A stretch of 64,000 bases of DNA from Parapristionchus giblindavisi (GCA_943737045.1 CALSFV010000210.1:1737001-1801000), one strand, 5' to 3'. Positions 41,010 to 52,086 are shown, numbered from the stretch's first letter. Notes: generated from the letters alone by a model not told the origin. Numbers and translations are program-made.

Positions 41010-43077
41010 CAGATACAGCGAGCGTCTTGGCTGAGTCTCCCTCGGTGAGAATGAGCGTGCACAGATGAGAGTTCTTGGTTCAGGCGTCGTTGGCGTCCTC
41101 GAGCTTGGGGATGCCCTACAAAGATGCGGTAATCATTTAATCAATAATTTCAGAAAAAAATCAATAAATTAATAATGCAGAAAATCAATCAATGAATCAA
41201 CTAATCGACCAATCTGCTCCCACCTTCATCTTGCTCGTCTTCTTGCTGTTGCACTTCTTGTCCACAATCTCCGTCTGCTTGAAGCGCACCCACGAGAGAG
41301 TCCACAATGTCGCACGCTTGAGCCTTGAACATACATTTTAGGTCAATCCTCACAATGAGAGGATTGACCCACTATATACGCCTCATTTTCATGGTCGACC
41401 CACTATATAAGGCTCATTTTTTTATGTGAAAGATTACAATTTAAGCGAAAAATAACGATTTTCTAAATCGACCCACCTTTCTAAACCTTCTACTACTCTA
41501 CTTCTAACTTTCTAAACCATGAATCGAATCGAATCGATAAATAAAATACAGTGAGGACACCGAAAAAGTATGGCCTTGAACAAGTACGGTAGGTCAGTCG
41601 CATAAATCGTTAACCAAACTACAGAATACAAAGTACCTGTTTGGCAAACTTGTCCGAGATCTCACACTTGGATCCGAAACTCTTCGACTAGAGGGTCATG
41701 GTCTCCTTGGTCTGCGAGTCGAAGGTGGGGTTCTCAATGAGAGAATTCACGAAGACCCACATGTGATTCTTCACCTGTAAATGATAAATCGATAATGTGA
41801 ATCCATCAATCAATAAATCGTCAAAATGATCAGAAACATACTAGTAAGTATATACTTGGAAAGGCTTGACTTGTACCGTACTCTTGCCAACCTTCTTCTT
41901 GATCGTATCGATTAGCTTCTGGACCATTTGATCGGCAACATAGTCAACGTGTCGACCACCCTGAATCGGCATTATTCATTGATTAATTGCTCATCATTTT
42001 GAAGGAATAAATTATTATTATTATATTATTCTGGCATACCTTGGTAGTGGCGATGGAATTAACGAACGAGACTTGCTGGAAGCCCTTGTCGAATACGGTA
42101 AGAGCCACCTCCCAACGATCACTCACCTACAATGATGGATAATCAATATTGATCGATATGAGGATATTGTAGAGCAAAGCTAAGAATCGAGAATAGGATA
42201 GGTAGTCCAACAAGGTGTGTCTCAGGTCTCGGTAATTCACAGCACTGCACATCGCTGCGCAGTTTATCAAATAAGATCGTTGTGTAGGTTTGTTTTATGG
42301 CATCATAGACAGCACGTCGGCTACCGTAACCCTCACAATCAATAAATATTTCAAATCAATCAATACCTGTTCATAGCACACTTTCAGCGGCTCGCCCTGT
42401 CCATCAACCTCATTCTTCGTGTACTGCTCAACGTACTGATTGAAGCCAGTTACCTGTACATCATTACTATGATTACGGTATCTCGGAATTACGGTAACTT
42501 ACAGGAATGAGCTTGTTATTCAGGTAGACCTTGACTCCGCGAGCAGCACCAGCGATATCGTAGGCACGACTGAAAAATCAATATTTTTTTTTTAATTTAA
42601 AAAAAATAAACTAATTTACGATCTTACCGATACATGAGAGCAGTGATATCATCATCCAGCTCGGACATCTTGAATTTCTTCAAATCAGGCTTGAAGATTA
42701 CCTAAACCAATATGGAGATTAGAGAAATCAATCAATAATGGATCAATAAATCGATAAGTACCTTAGTGTAGTCATCACCGGAAGTAGCTTTCACTTCGGC
42801 ATCCTCATCCTTGGTCATATTGTTCTTCCAGGTCTGTAAACGAACAAATCAATAAAGCCGTAGAATATATTTTGAAGAATCGATCGATTCTGTAGATCAT
42901 GATACATTATCGATTACCTGTTTGAAAGCCTTCTTGTAATCCTTGCTGCTGGTTTCGAGAGTGAATTCAGTGGAGAAGATATTACACAGCTTAGCTCCGT
43001 ATCCGTTACAACCACCCGTAATTGGACGATGTGAGCAGCGTACCAAAGATCAGCTCGGGTACGTAAATGTTTTCAAC
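41010..43077 (-). pseudogene. DNA topoisomerase II fragment, disabled
   Basis: Nine minus-strand blocks: 42918-43077, 42762-42833, 42628-42701, 42503-42569, 42367-42453, 42040-42126, 41856-41960, 41637-41774 and 41224-41323, then 41010-41115. They match type IIA topoisomerase, which passes one DNA duplex through another using ATP. Recognisable blocks are YVPELIFGTLLTSSN, GYGAKLCNIFSTEF (ATPase), KGFQQVSFVNSIATTKGG, QPK-loop region sequence, and HLCTLILTEGDSAKTLAVS, the start of the TOPRIM domain. Lesions are: loss of the acidic loop with a frameshift near 43018, GGRNG changed to GGCNG, TAG at 41690-41688, a frameshift near 41300 and TGA at 41082-41080. The N-terminus and everything after the TOPRIM start are missing. 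Most exons keep phase and splice sites, so it is a fairly recent genomic duplicate. Confidence 0.88.
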
Positions 43078-43128
43078 CTCAAATCAATCAATAATTGTTA
43101 TGATATCGATCGATACAAGTCATCGTAC

Positions 43129-43316
43129 CTTGTTTTCCCTCTGCACGATCTTTATACTTGCTGGAGCCGCGGATATCATCGATTTCGGCCTGGACCTCTT
43201 CACTGAGGGCGAGGGACTCAGCGGGACGGAGGTTGTTCAAGTTGAGAAGAACATAGGCGAGATGTGGGAGGACTGTGATGCAAATAGCGCTGAGGGCAGA
43301 ACGACCGAACATCATG
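43129..43316 (-). CDS. Hydrophobic-leader exon, unrecognised
   Basis: After a TTTCAG acceptor the frame starts C-ATG-ATG and reads MMFGRSALSAICITVLPHLA, a plausible signal or membrane segment, then a hydrophilic stretch including EEVQAEIDDIRGSSKYKDR up to a GTACGA donor. It cannot be joined in phase to the topoisomerase remnant downstream. The upstream exon at 44221-44361 does not meet it in the expected phase either. It may be one exon of a small secreted protein. I do not recognise it. Confidence 0.35.
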
Positions 43317-43729
43317 CTGAAATTTGGAGTATTGAATCGAACGGTTGGCTTAAAATACATCACCAATCAATAAGTTATTATTACTACGAAAGAGGAAAGA
43401 TATACACGCATTTTTATCACAACTGTGCTATTCTTGTATGCTTACAACTGGGAGAGAACTACAGGCAGAAGGTTCGGGATTGGCGCAGACATAGAGATAG
43501 AGGGATGATAACGATTTGATAGTTTCACGCCTGTTATAAGGTATAGTAAAACAACAACAACATAGATCGCTCTAAATAGGGCTGCTCACTGTCTCGGTAA
43601 TCCAGACATACGGAGGGAAATGGGTACCAACTCTTTTTTCATATCGGATTCGGGCGATTCGTGTCCGTATCCGTGAAAAAGTATGAGCGCCAGTCTTTTT
43701 TCACGGATACGGACAGAGAGGAACTTAGA

Positions 43730-44160
43730 GCGCTAGAGAGAGGGAAGGAGGTGAGAGAGTGTGTGAAATTGAGAGAGTGAAAAGGGAAGCGGTGAAAACA
43801 AGTGTAAATAAGAAACTAATGAGAAAATAAGCTAACCAGAAGAAATATAGAGTGGAACTACACAAGAGAAATGTAATCAGAGCATTGGGAAAGTCAAATG
43901 AACAGTGGATTTTAAAAATAAGGGTAAAAAAGAGTAAGAGAGAAAGAGAGTGAAATGCGCGCACCCTATCGCGAGAAAGAGAGTGAGACAGAGAGAAGAG
44001 TGAGACAGAGAGGAGAGTGAGACAGAGAGGAGAGTAAGACAGAGAGGAGAGGGTATTTCACAAGAAGCGTGTCGCGAGAAAGACAAAGAGGAGAGTGAGG
44101 CAGAGAGGACAGTGAGGCACAGAGGAGAGTGAGACAGAGAGGAGTGTATTTCACAACAAG
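43730..44160. repeat. GA-rich minisatellite
   Basis: Imperfect tandem units of about 17 bases, GAGAGTGAGACAGAGAG, best ordered at 43975-44150, with a longer inner duplication containing CACAAGAAGCGTGT. Open frames across it are composition artefacts. Confidence 0.7.
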
Positions 44161-44220
44161 CGTGTACAAGAGTATGCAATTGATACAAGAAAGCGTAAAA
44201 ATTAAAAATAATAAGACTAC

Positions 44221-44361
44221 CTGACGACTGTAGCTGCCCGAGGACGGCATATTCAACACAAAGATGCATCTTGAGAAGTAGTTGAGGTTGTCGACGAGCT
44301 TGACGTGACGAGCGGTCTTGGTTGGGAGAGCCGATACGTGTGCTGGTCGTCGCGAACCCAT
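44221..44361 (-). CDS. Possible first coding exon, unrecognised
   Basis: ATG at 44361 followed by 47 open codons reading MGSRRPAHVSALPTKTARHV and ending SSGSYSRQ before a GTAGTC donor. Basic, without a signal peptide. The next exon is uncertain, because the exon at 43129-43316 would need a different phase. Could be a real small gene or the 5' piece of a decayed one. Confidence 0.35.
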
Positions 44362-44492
44362 CTTGAGTAACCTAAATTCATCCTGTTACGGATAAATGCG
44401 ATCGGAAAGCGGAAAGAACGGAAAGAGCGGAAAGAAAGAGTGAAAGAACAGTGAACTGGTAAAGTCGTGCGCGCGGTCGCGACGCGTGTGTT

Positions 44493-44518
44493 CCCCCCCC
44501 CCCCCCCCCCCCCCCCCC
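44493..44518. repeat. Run of 26 C
   Basis: Uninterrupted homopolymer C about 130 bases upstream of the 44361 ATG on the minus-strand sense, where it is poly-G. Confidence 0.9.
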
Positions 44519-44819
44519 GCTGTTCGAACATGTTTTTCAGCTGCTCCGCGCTCTCATAAAATTCGGACGAGTGTGACTGAGAATGCACACGATTTCCTGT
44601 GCAGTTTTCGTCTAAATAATAAGTGTTTTCACAAAAAATATTTATAAATTATTGAGCACACTTTCATCGAGAGTTGAGTAACCACAATTTAATCATCACA
44701 CTATCACTTTTGTAAATTAAACTTTCGACGCAACTTTATGTAAAGCTCCGTTTACTTTTTCTGCTCCTCTTCAAATGCACACTCTCTCGCCTGCTCTAAC
44801 CGACCTCGCTAGAAAGTTC

Positions 44820-44990
44820 GCATCTTTCGACGCATCTTTTCGTCGCAACTTTCGACGCAACTTTCGATCGAAAGTTGTTAGAGAGTACTAGAGAGTGTGT
44901 ATTTCGAGAGATTTAGAGAAAACTTGCGTCGAAAGTTGCGTCGAAAGTTGCGAACTTTCTTCGCAACTTTCTTCGCATCTTTTTTGACAG
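44820..44990. repeat. Palindromic CTTTCGACG tandem patch at the LINE 3' end
   Basis: Repeats of GCAACTTTCGACG and its complement GTCGAAAGTTG meet at a TCGATCGAAAG centre. The last part is read through by the LINE frame, so its C-terminus is repetitive (RRKLRRKFATFDATFDA). Confidence 0.65.
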
Positions 44991-45668
44991 ATTGGACGGA
45001 CCCGAGAACTTTTTTGAGTGAGATCTGTGGGTTCTTAAATATAAATTATGTCTACGTGAGGTGTTGGTAAGATTAGGGAATAGAAAAAGTGTACGGGCAT
45101 CAAGGTCAAGATGAGAGTGGATTACATTGTACGTGAATATGAGGTCATTCTGATCTCGACGGGAGTGAAGTGAAGGGAGCTTGAGGTTTTGTATGCGCTC
45201 CAGGTAAGGTCGATATGTTAGATTGCACTTGCTGAACACGAGCCTGGAAAATCGATGAAGGACGGACTCGATACGTGCAATAAGGGATATGGATTGAGGA
45301 GACCAAAGTTCACTGCAGTACTCTAAAATAGGACGGACATATGTTGTAAAGAGACGGGCATACACATTTATACTTCGGGATTTAAACGATCGATGAATAA
45401 ACGCACAACGTGCTGATGCCTTTGCTACTATGTTTTCAATGTGATCATTGAACTCTAGCTTGTTGTTGTAGGTTATCCCGATATCCTTGATTTTGTCAAC
45501 TACTGGTGGGGTGCAGTTACCGATAAAGAACGAGACATCAGGATGATTTCGACCGAGATACATAACAATTGTTTTAGTAGGGGACATGGATAATCCCCAT
45601 TTCTTAGACCATTGATTAATGCGATCCAGTGATTCTTGCAATAAGGACGTGTTAGATACGGTATTCAA
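44913..45668 (-). mobile_element. Non-LTR retrotransposon reverse transcriptase, C-terminal fragment
   Basis: A 251-codon frame covers the end of a LINE reverse transcriptase and its thumb/connection region: NQWSKKWGLSMSPTKT, then IKDIGITYNNKLEFNDHI, ARLFTTYVRPILEYCSELW and VLHRFSRLVF. This order is typical of CR1/Jockey-type elements. The catalytic YADD-bearing fingers/palm and the endonuclease lie outside the fragment, so it is 5'-truncated, the usual fate of LINE copies. It ends in repetitive codons from the CTTTCG patch. Confidence 0.8.
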
Positions 45669-45867
45669 AACAACACTGTGATAATAGTTGATAAAATAAA
45701 TTTAAACAAACTTGTAAAGTTTACGAAGCACTCTCTTGGGTAGACTCAGTTTCGTTGGTGACAATAACCTGAAATAAATATTTCAATTTAAAAATATATA
45801 TATAAATATAATTAAGTAACCTCTTTGACGGTCCCGCCATATTCGATCTCGAGGTTTTTATACACAG

Positions 45868-46503
45868 CAGGGATGTGCATTTTTCGTTTTTCGATTTTAC
45901 GATTTTTTCCGATTTTTCGATACTTTCTCGAAAAACTTTTTCGACGAAAAAATTTCCGAAAAAAATTCGAAAAAATCGAAAAATGCTTTTACATAAAAAA
46001 GCACAAAATTTCAAAAATTAATCATTATTAGTGACATTTTTTTAAAATTTTTAAATAAAAATTACAATTTTACTTGAGCAAAAAAAAATTTATTCATGAA
46101 ATCGGCTTCAATTAAAAATCACACAGTTGCAAAAACGTTTTCATTAGATCGATAGTAAAAAAATTTTCGAAGAAAAAAACGTGATATTGACCGTATTAAG
46201 TGCACTTGTTTATTTGATACGAGAGTAGCCAGCCAGAGCCACAATGAATTTCTGTGTTTAGTGAGAGAGTCCACGCGAGATAGTACGTAGATCAGAGAGC
46301 GCGAAGAAAAGGGAAGGGATGGAAGGGGGGGGGTCGATCGATAGATCTTTCTCTGTTTAGCAGCAGTAGCAAGGCAATTATGCAAGTACATTTTATACGG
46401 ACAATCTAGAATTTTTTTCGATTTTTTCGATTTTTTCGATTTTGAAATTCGAAAATTTTTCGTTTTTCGAATTTTTTCGAAAATCTTTTTACGCACATCC
46501 CTG
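45868..46503. mobile_element. hAT-type non-autonomous element (636 bases)
   Basis: Ends CAGGGATGTGC and GCACATCCCTG are inverted, and an 8-base duplication ATACACAG flanks it at 45860-45867 and 46504-46511. Both features are typical of the hAT superfamily. The interior is A/T and TCGAAAAA-rich, with no transposase. A smaller element is nested at 46191-46402. Confidence 0.85.
46191..46402. mobile_element. Family 6 element nested in the hAT element
   Basis: CCGTATTAAGTGCACTTG and CAAGTACATTTTATACGG are inverted. The GCAAGGCAATTATGC neighbourhood is shared with 16778-17305 and 32868-32945. Confidence 0.6.
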
Positions 46504-47022
46504 ATACACAGTATCTTGATTTTTCATCGATTTCTTCCTTCCTTTCTGGAATGGCGCCCCATGTACGATCTGAATTGGGGAGTCAAACAGGTAGTTTTGT
46601 ATAAAAATGTTTACTTCCTCTGATACAATTGCGTGGCAAACGATATAGGGCCGAACTATAACCAAAAAATGGGAGAACGCCGGAAGAAGCAGTCGATGTC
46701 GGTGCGATGGAATTTGATGACGCTGCGCGGTTTGATTATTGATTTATTGATTTTTTTAAAAAAATCGGATAGATAACAACATTTGGGAGAACAAATAGAC
46801 TGTTTCGATTTGATATATTTATATTCAAAGCATAATATTTGTCCATAAATCAATCATTCAATTAATCAATTTATTCAAATCTAGTAAAATATTCAATGAT
46901 TGATTGATATGAATATATGCCGACTTCGCTTTATGACAGTTGAGTAGATCAATTATCGATTGCGCTAAAATTGTAATTCATTCAGCGATAATAAGTCATA
47001 ATTCATGATTATTGTAATTCAG

Positions 47023-47151
47023 CGAAATTATGGTCGGTACACTGCGTCTGGCCAAGAGATTGCGCCCGAAAACCAAGTGGGGATATTACGCATTCCCTAT
47101 GTGCAATTATAAAACACTATCTGAGAGAATTCAACAACTCGGATATTTTTT
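47023..47151 (+). pseudogene. Hyaluronidase-family (GH56) exon, cut by an inverted-repeat insertion
   Basis: After the acceptor TAATTCAG the frame reads EIMVGTLRLAKRLRPKTKWG then YYAFPMCNYK, which matches the GH56 core (TLRxAKxxRPxxxWGFYxFPxC). GH56 enzymes cleave hyaluronan or chondroitin. In nematodes the characterised relative is a chondroitin hydrolase. The exon runs straight into the 47152-47697 element, so its natural donor is lost. The catalytic DxE exon expected upstream is not in the window. Confidence 0.75.
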
Positions 47152-47697
47152 GGTATTGATGAAAAATAGATTTTTCTGTGTTATGTATGATAATTACAGG
47201 CTCAATATGTATGATAATTACAGGCTTGAAGAGATACTGTAGGTGCCACACCATAATTCACGACTTCATTATAAAAATGATTTATTCGCCGTAATCGTAT
47301 TTTTTTAAAAATTATGATTTTTAAACTGAAGCTGTGTTATGATATTTAGAAGCGATTAAGCAAATAAAAAAACGTAGGGTTGTTGTAGCAAAATAGTGAA
47401 AATTAATTAAATGTGAAATTTTTTTCGAAAATTCAAAATTCCAGCCTTCGTTGACCGTTGATCGAAAAACTCCCCTTGACAATAGTTTCTTAGAATTAGC
47501 TAAGGAGTCGATTGCGTCCACTCCCGCATCGATTGGATTCAAAATAAACCTTTTAGGAAAAGGCGCCAAATCGTGGTGTGGTCACTTCCTGAAGCGAATT
47601 TTCAATTGGAAGGAATTTCCAAGTACCAGTGAACTATACTCATTGAGCCTGTAATTATCATACATAAAACAGAAAAATCCATTTTTCGTCGATACCG
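47152..47697. mobile_element. 546-base TIR element inserted in the GH56 exon region
   Basis: GGTATTGATGAAAAATAGAT at the left and its near complement ending TCGATACC at the right extend inward for about 60 bases (TATGATAATTACAGGCTCAA). The middle has a short open frame of no recognised family. Confidence 0.65.
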
Positions 47698-47790
47698 CAC
47701 CTATGTCGATTATCTAAGATAGCGTGATTTATGATGCTGGTGAGACATTGTTGATGCAGTATTTAATGTCTGAATGATCGCCTCCCCTCA

Positions 47791-48327
47791 ACACGGATCT
47801 CCCGTAAAAGAGTATGAAACCGTTTTCGACAGCAAAAAATTTTTGTCCTCCGATTTCATTGATAGTTGTTAGACTGGTCTAACTGACTGCGAAAACAACA
47901 TTTTTAAATTTTGATTTTCGAAATTTGCATATCTATGAAATTTGTTGTTTTACATGTGTTATTGCATGAAAGCTGATTTTTAACATACAAAATGTGAAAA
48001 AAAATCAATTTTCATGCAATAACACATGTAAAACAACATTTCCGACCATATCCTTAATTGAGTTATTTGTAGTTTGTAGCAACCGATCTAAAAACAGTTT
48101 CACATGATAGTTCAAAAACGAAGCGAGTTACATTCATTTAAAGTTGACAGTAAAAAAATTTAGATATATTTTTTAAAATATTTATATATGCAAATTTCGA
48201 AAATCTAAATTTTAAAATGTTGTTTTCGCACTCAGTTAGTCTAACAACTATCAATGAAATCGGAGGACAATTTTTTTGCTGTCGAAAAAGGTTTTAATTT
48301 TCATACACTTTTACAGGGGATCCGTGT
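47791..48327. mobile_element. 537-base fold-back element
   Basis: ACACGGATC at the left and GATCCGTGT at the right; arms of about 200 bases carry GTCCTCCGATTTCATTGATA and its complement. A second, inner hairpin at 47940-48042 (GTTTTACATGTGTTATTGCA) forms the centre. The right half recurs in the same orientation at about 56850-57016. Confidence 0.75.
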
Positions 48328-48384
48328 TAACGCGATCCGTGTCGGATCGATTCAAACCTTCGCCACAGTCTGCAAGGGGGCTTT

Positions 48385-48497
48385 AGCACACCGGAGCTAA
48401 TTTTCTCTCCGATCCGGCAACGTTCTCTCGTATACAACGCAAGCGAGAGATTATAACCAGATTGGAGCGTTTAAAATTAGCTCGTGGTCTGCCCTTA
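48385..48497. mobile_element. Hairpin MITE, family 1 (copy 1o)
   Basis: AGCACACCGGAGCTAATTTT to ATTAGCTCGTGGTCTGCCC at the outer edge of the left arm. Its counterpart (56691-56817) lies at the outer edge of the right arm. Confidence 0.75.
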
Positions 48498-49650
48498 CAA
48501 ATGAGTGTGCAGTGTTGTTCATTCAGTCGTTTGATTTGACTAAATATATCTATAAATAGTTTATTGCTTGTGAAAAGAAAATCTCAGAAATCATGGACAC
48601 TTTTGCAGGCAGAAATGGCGACGCTTACTGTTGAAAGGGGACCGCCTTCAGGCAAATGATAGGTCCGGCGGTTTATCATATTTTATCGTCGTATATCAAT
48701 AAAATAAAATAAAATAGTGTAGACATCGATATGTTTTTACATCGAAAAGTGCTTCTTCGTCAAGGGTTAGAGCCTGGGTAACAAAGTAAAAATATACTCT
48801 TCGTGTTGCATTCGCTGTTTGCCGGAGAAATTGACATTGAGATCGAGAGTACAAATCATAGTGCTCCAAATCCTTTTACGAACAAGATGCTCCGCCTTTC
48901 TCGTTTCCACAGCGAGAACAGAGCGAAATACAGTAATTATTCGAGAATATCCGGGTTACGGTAGAGTTAGACACATTAGGGACTTATTGCAAACTTCGTT
49001 GGCTCTATGACGAACAGACCGGATTCTTTCCCTCGATCTACTTTTCCAAGTGAGATTCGCAATCGAACAATCAATAATCATCATTATCGATTATTTTCAG
49101 CTCACACAAAATCCATTATATCAAACGGTTGTACATACACGCAATTCTCTCTGAGACCAGGAGAATGCAGAAGGTTTGGGTTGATTTATTGAAATTTGGG
49201 GACGCATTGATTAACTTATATACATATACTTTATGCGGTGAAAAAGTAAAGTATAATTGCTGATAGATTATTTGGATAGGTAGTGGAGTACGTGTAAATA
49301 CGATGCTACGATATAGGTAGCAAAGATGAAAGCACAAATAATATGCAAATTACAATAAAGATTATCGATTGATTACACAGGTCAGCCATAATCAACCGAT
49401 ATATGCATACACTAAGATTGAATACGATCCATACAAATCGACTGCGCACTTCTATGATTAAGTATGTCGAGGTGGATAAAAATAGAAACAATAATAGAGA
49501 GCATGTAATACTAATTTTCAGAAATTTGATAAATATTATTTTTCAGCGTTATCTATGTAACTTCCTGAGACAGTTGACCGATTTCGGAGCGGCGGGAATT
49601 TTTGAAATTGATATTTTTTTATAAATAAAAAATTTTGAAAATTTAATTAA

Positions 49651-50300
49651 AGAAGTGGACCCTTGTGTTGACATGACTGACTCCCGCCACGATAATCATG
49701 TCGGCTATTGTTTATATTATATGGTAGTTAACGTAAGGGATAATGAGGAAATGAGAGAGGAAAGTATGCAAATTGGATGGGCACTCTCTACATTCCTTGA
49801 AAGTTGTACCTTATGGCGCACTAAAAAATAGTGGAAAACGGAAAATGGCGACTTTCCAGGGTCTAAAAATGTACACTGGAAAACCGAAAATGGAAACTCG
49901 AAATTTGAATTCGCGGGCGCGAAAAAGGAGCGGCAATTCAAATTCTGAGCCCAAATTTCATTTTTCCGCCTTTAGAAGTATTGGAACTTGAATTCCTACT
50001 TAACATCCTTCTTAAAACCGCAGAAAATCGCATTTAGAAGGTCAGAATTTGAATTGCCGCATCTTTTTTTGCGCCCGCGAATTCAAATTTTCGGTTTTCC
50101 AGTATACTTTTTTAGACCCTGGAAAGTCGCCATTTTCCGTTTTAAACTATTTTTTAGAGCGCCATAATGGAACTAAACGCGCATAGTGAACTTTAAACAT
50201 ATCGGGAATCAATATCAGATATGTCTTTCGATTCGTGCGATGAATCTATATCATTCTATCCGAACAGTTTTATTGCGAAAAAACTCTCCATCCTTTTTTT
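49651..50300. mobile_element. TTAA-flanked element with nested family 4 element (left arm)
   Basis: TTAA at 49647-49650, then AGAAGTGGACCC. The right end ACTCTCCATCCTT is duplicated around 50287-50325. The nested fold-back element spans 49811-50166. The right-arm counterpart spans 54550-55191 between intact TTAA sites. Confidence 0.65.
49811..50166. mobile_element. Family 4 fold-back element (left arm)
   Basis: TTATGGCGCACTAAAAAATA at the left, with an inverted copy ending GCGCCATAA. The interior shares GAATTCGCGGGCGC and CTGGAAAGTCGCCATTTTCC blocks with the 29515-29958 element. An uninterrupted target sequence is preserved at 35038-35335. Confidence 0.75.
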
Positions 50301-50808
50301 TATTGCGAAAAAACTCTCCAATCTTTCACATACTACACTGCAAAGTTGGCTATTCGGGGGTTGTGGGATTTGACTCTCCCGCGTTAGGCATTGCGGGACC
50401 TCAAGGGCAAAACATCACAAGTTTTGTTGTTAGGCTAAGTACATTACACTGATATAACACAGACAAAAAAATATTTTGTTTTCGAGCCGTGCTTAGGCTA
50501 ACAAAAAAATCTTGTGAACTTTTGTCAAATTTTGTCAGAATTGAAACTTTTTTTTCGTGTTGACGATATCTTTCCAGAATTGATAAAAAAATGACGTTTA
50601 ATTCAATTATGAAGATCATGAAACATACTTCTATAATGTATAAACGTATAAATAAAGAAAATGCTAGAGAGGTGCTAACTAGGGAATGAAAGAAGTATGC
50701 AGAAAAAGTAGATAACTTACAATAAGAGTGGTGATCGAAATAGCATATATGGTCGACTTACTCAGAATAAGCAGCCAGAAGTTGTCATTTCTCAATTTTG
50801 TATCTCTA

Positions 50809-50948
50809 CAGTACTGGCCAAAAGGCTATTGACTCTTGTTTTATTGGGCATAACCATTTATGGTCAATAAAAATTTCAGAACTATTCGTTAACTTGCCAA
50901 AGTTATTCCCAAAAAAAACAAACGTCAATAACCTTTTGGCAAGTAGTG
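50809..50948. mobile_element. 140-base mini-mariner MITE
   Basis: CAGTACTGGCCAAAAGGCTA and the inverted AATAACCTTTTGGCAAGTAG ends sit between TA dinucleotides. The right-arm counterpart lies at about 53913-54052. Confidence 0.7.
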
Positions 50949-51077
50949 TAGTACACAGCGTTCTCATGACTTTCAAAGCAAGAACGACCGCTCAACATAC
51001 AAACTCTCTCGAATACAATGGTCTCTCCTTTGTCTTGCTTTGGAAGAAAAATGGCTTGGACCAGAATACTGTGAGTA

Positions 51078-51301
51078 GAGTTGGCTTTCGGGAGTTGCGG
51101 GCCCGCAATGGCTCGTAAAATCATTGCGGGCCCGCATCCTCAGAGGGAGGCGAGGGTGCGCGATTGCGGGCCCGCAATATATGTGCGCGGGGTACACGCG
51201 ACGGTTTTGAACGGGAGGCGGAGGCGATGAGAAAGGGGCGTGGCCTCTATGCGGGCCCGTAATGGCATGCGGGCCATTCCCGCATCCCGAATAGCCAACT
51301 C
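51078..51301. mobile_element. GCGGGCCCGC-rich TIR element
   Basis: AGTTGGCTTTCGGGAGTTGC and the inverted CCCGAATAGCCAACTC ends, between TA sites. GCGGGCCCGC is repeated four times inside. The right-arm counterpart lies at about 53560-53783. Confidence 0.65.
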
Positions 51302-52058
51302 TACTGTAGAGATACAAAATTGATAAATGCCAACTTTTGGCTGCTGATTCTCTTCAGCATTTTTGGAATTTTGCATTTTTTGTACCTTTTTTTGTATTTT
51401 TTTAAAATTCAGATATATTCGATTGGTGTAGTCTCGCAACGACAATTGCTCGAATAAGCTTTGTTCAGGAAGAGGACCACTAAACCAAGCAGGTATCCGA
51501 TGCATCAAGACCACTAAACCAAGCAGGTATCCGATACATATAAAACAGAATGACCATCGTGTTTGTTACCGGCACGCCTTCTCTCTGTGTAGACATAAAC
51601 AAATTTCATGTCATAACAATAAATTAATATTTACCTTTACTGTTATTGGTCACAAATATGCAAACATGTAAATTATAGTTTCGAAAAAATAATTGAATAT
51701 AGAAATAAAATAGAAAAAAATAGAAAATTGAAAAGGCCATATTTTTCTTTAAAAAAACAGTATATTGCAGCTCCTAAAAGTGTACCTTCGTGTTCAGCGA
51801 CCTCGAGTTTGTTTCTCAAAAAATATGTTTTACTAATGTACTCCCTCTGAAGAATTTGTTTGATTCTATCAGATAGCGGTTGGGCTTGACATGATTGGGG
51901 TACGACAATAGAAATTCAATTTCTATTCAATTTCTTTATCATGCCAGGCATTAATGCTCAGAGGGGATGAGTCGGTGGCATTCAGCACGGGTTGCATTAC
52001 ACCAATTGACGCAGATGGCTCGCTTCAAACCGTCTCTCCGTCGAACTCGTGGCTTTCC

Positions 52059-52086
52059 GGGGGGGGGGGGGGGGGGGGGGGGGGGG
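52059..52086. repeat. Run of 28 G
   Basis: Longest homopolymer G run in the window, in the palindrome spacer. Confidence 0.95.

Larger units (their letters stand above)
45721..46569 (-). pseudogene. 3' end of an unrecognised gene, penultimate exon split by a hAT-type element
   Basis: The last exon (45721-45768) reads VIVTNETESTQESAS then TAA. The exon before it is in two parts, 46504-46569 and 45821-45859, separated by the 636-base element at 45868-46503 and one extra 8-base target copy. Without these, the two parts make one 105-base exon of 35 codons between an ATTCAG acceptor and a GTTACT donor, in phase with the last exon. It includes HGAPFQKGRKKSMKN and LEIEYGGTVKE. The agreement of phase, splice sites and target duplication makes the exon real and the insertion secondary. 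Upstream exons are not certain. I do not recognise the product. Confidence 0.62.
48385..51985 (+). repeat. Left arm of the 8.4 kb palindrome
   Basis: This 3.6 kb arm is the reverse complement of 52876-56817. It carries, in order, a family 1 hairpin, GH56 exons b, c and d, a TTAA-flanked element with nested family 4 insertion, a 140-base mini-mariner and a GCGGGCCCGC-rich TIR element. Divergence between the arms is low, apart from an insertion of about 350 bases in the right arm. Confidence 0.9.

Noticed and set aside
43725..44269. Several long overlapping frames rich in Leu/Ser on the minus strand
   Set aside because: They lie in a GA-rich minisatellite and are composition artefacts.
46663..46722. 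Possible upstream exon (VIKFHRTDIDCFF) of the hAT-disrupted gene
   Set aside because: The acceptor is GC-rich and atypical and the exit phase does not match the next exon.
49190..49400. Missing GH56 exon between exons c and d
   Set aside because: No YPYIWF-like block or suitable splice pair was found in either arm, so none is annotated.
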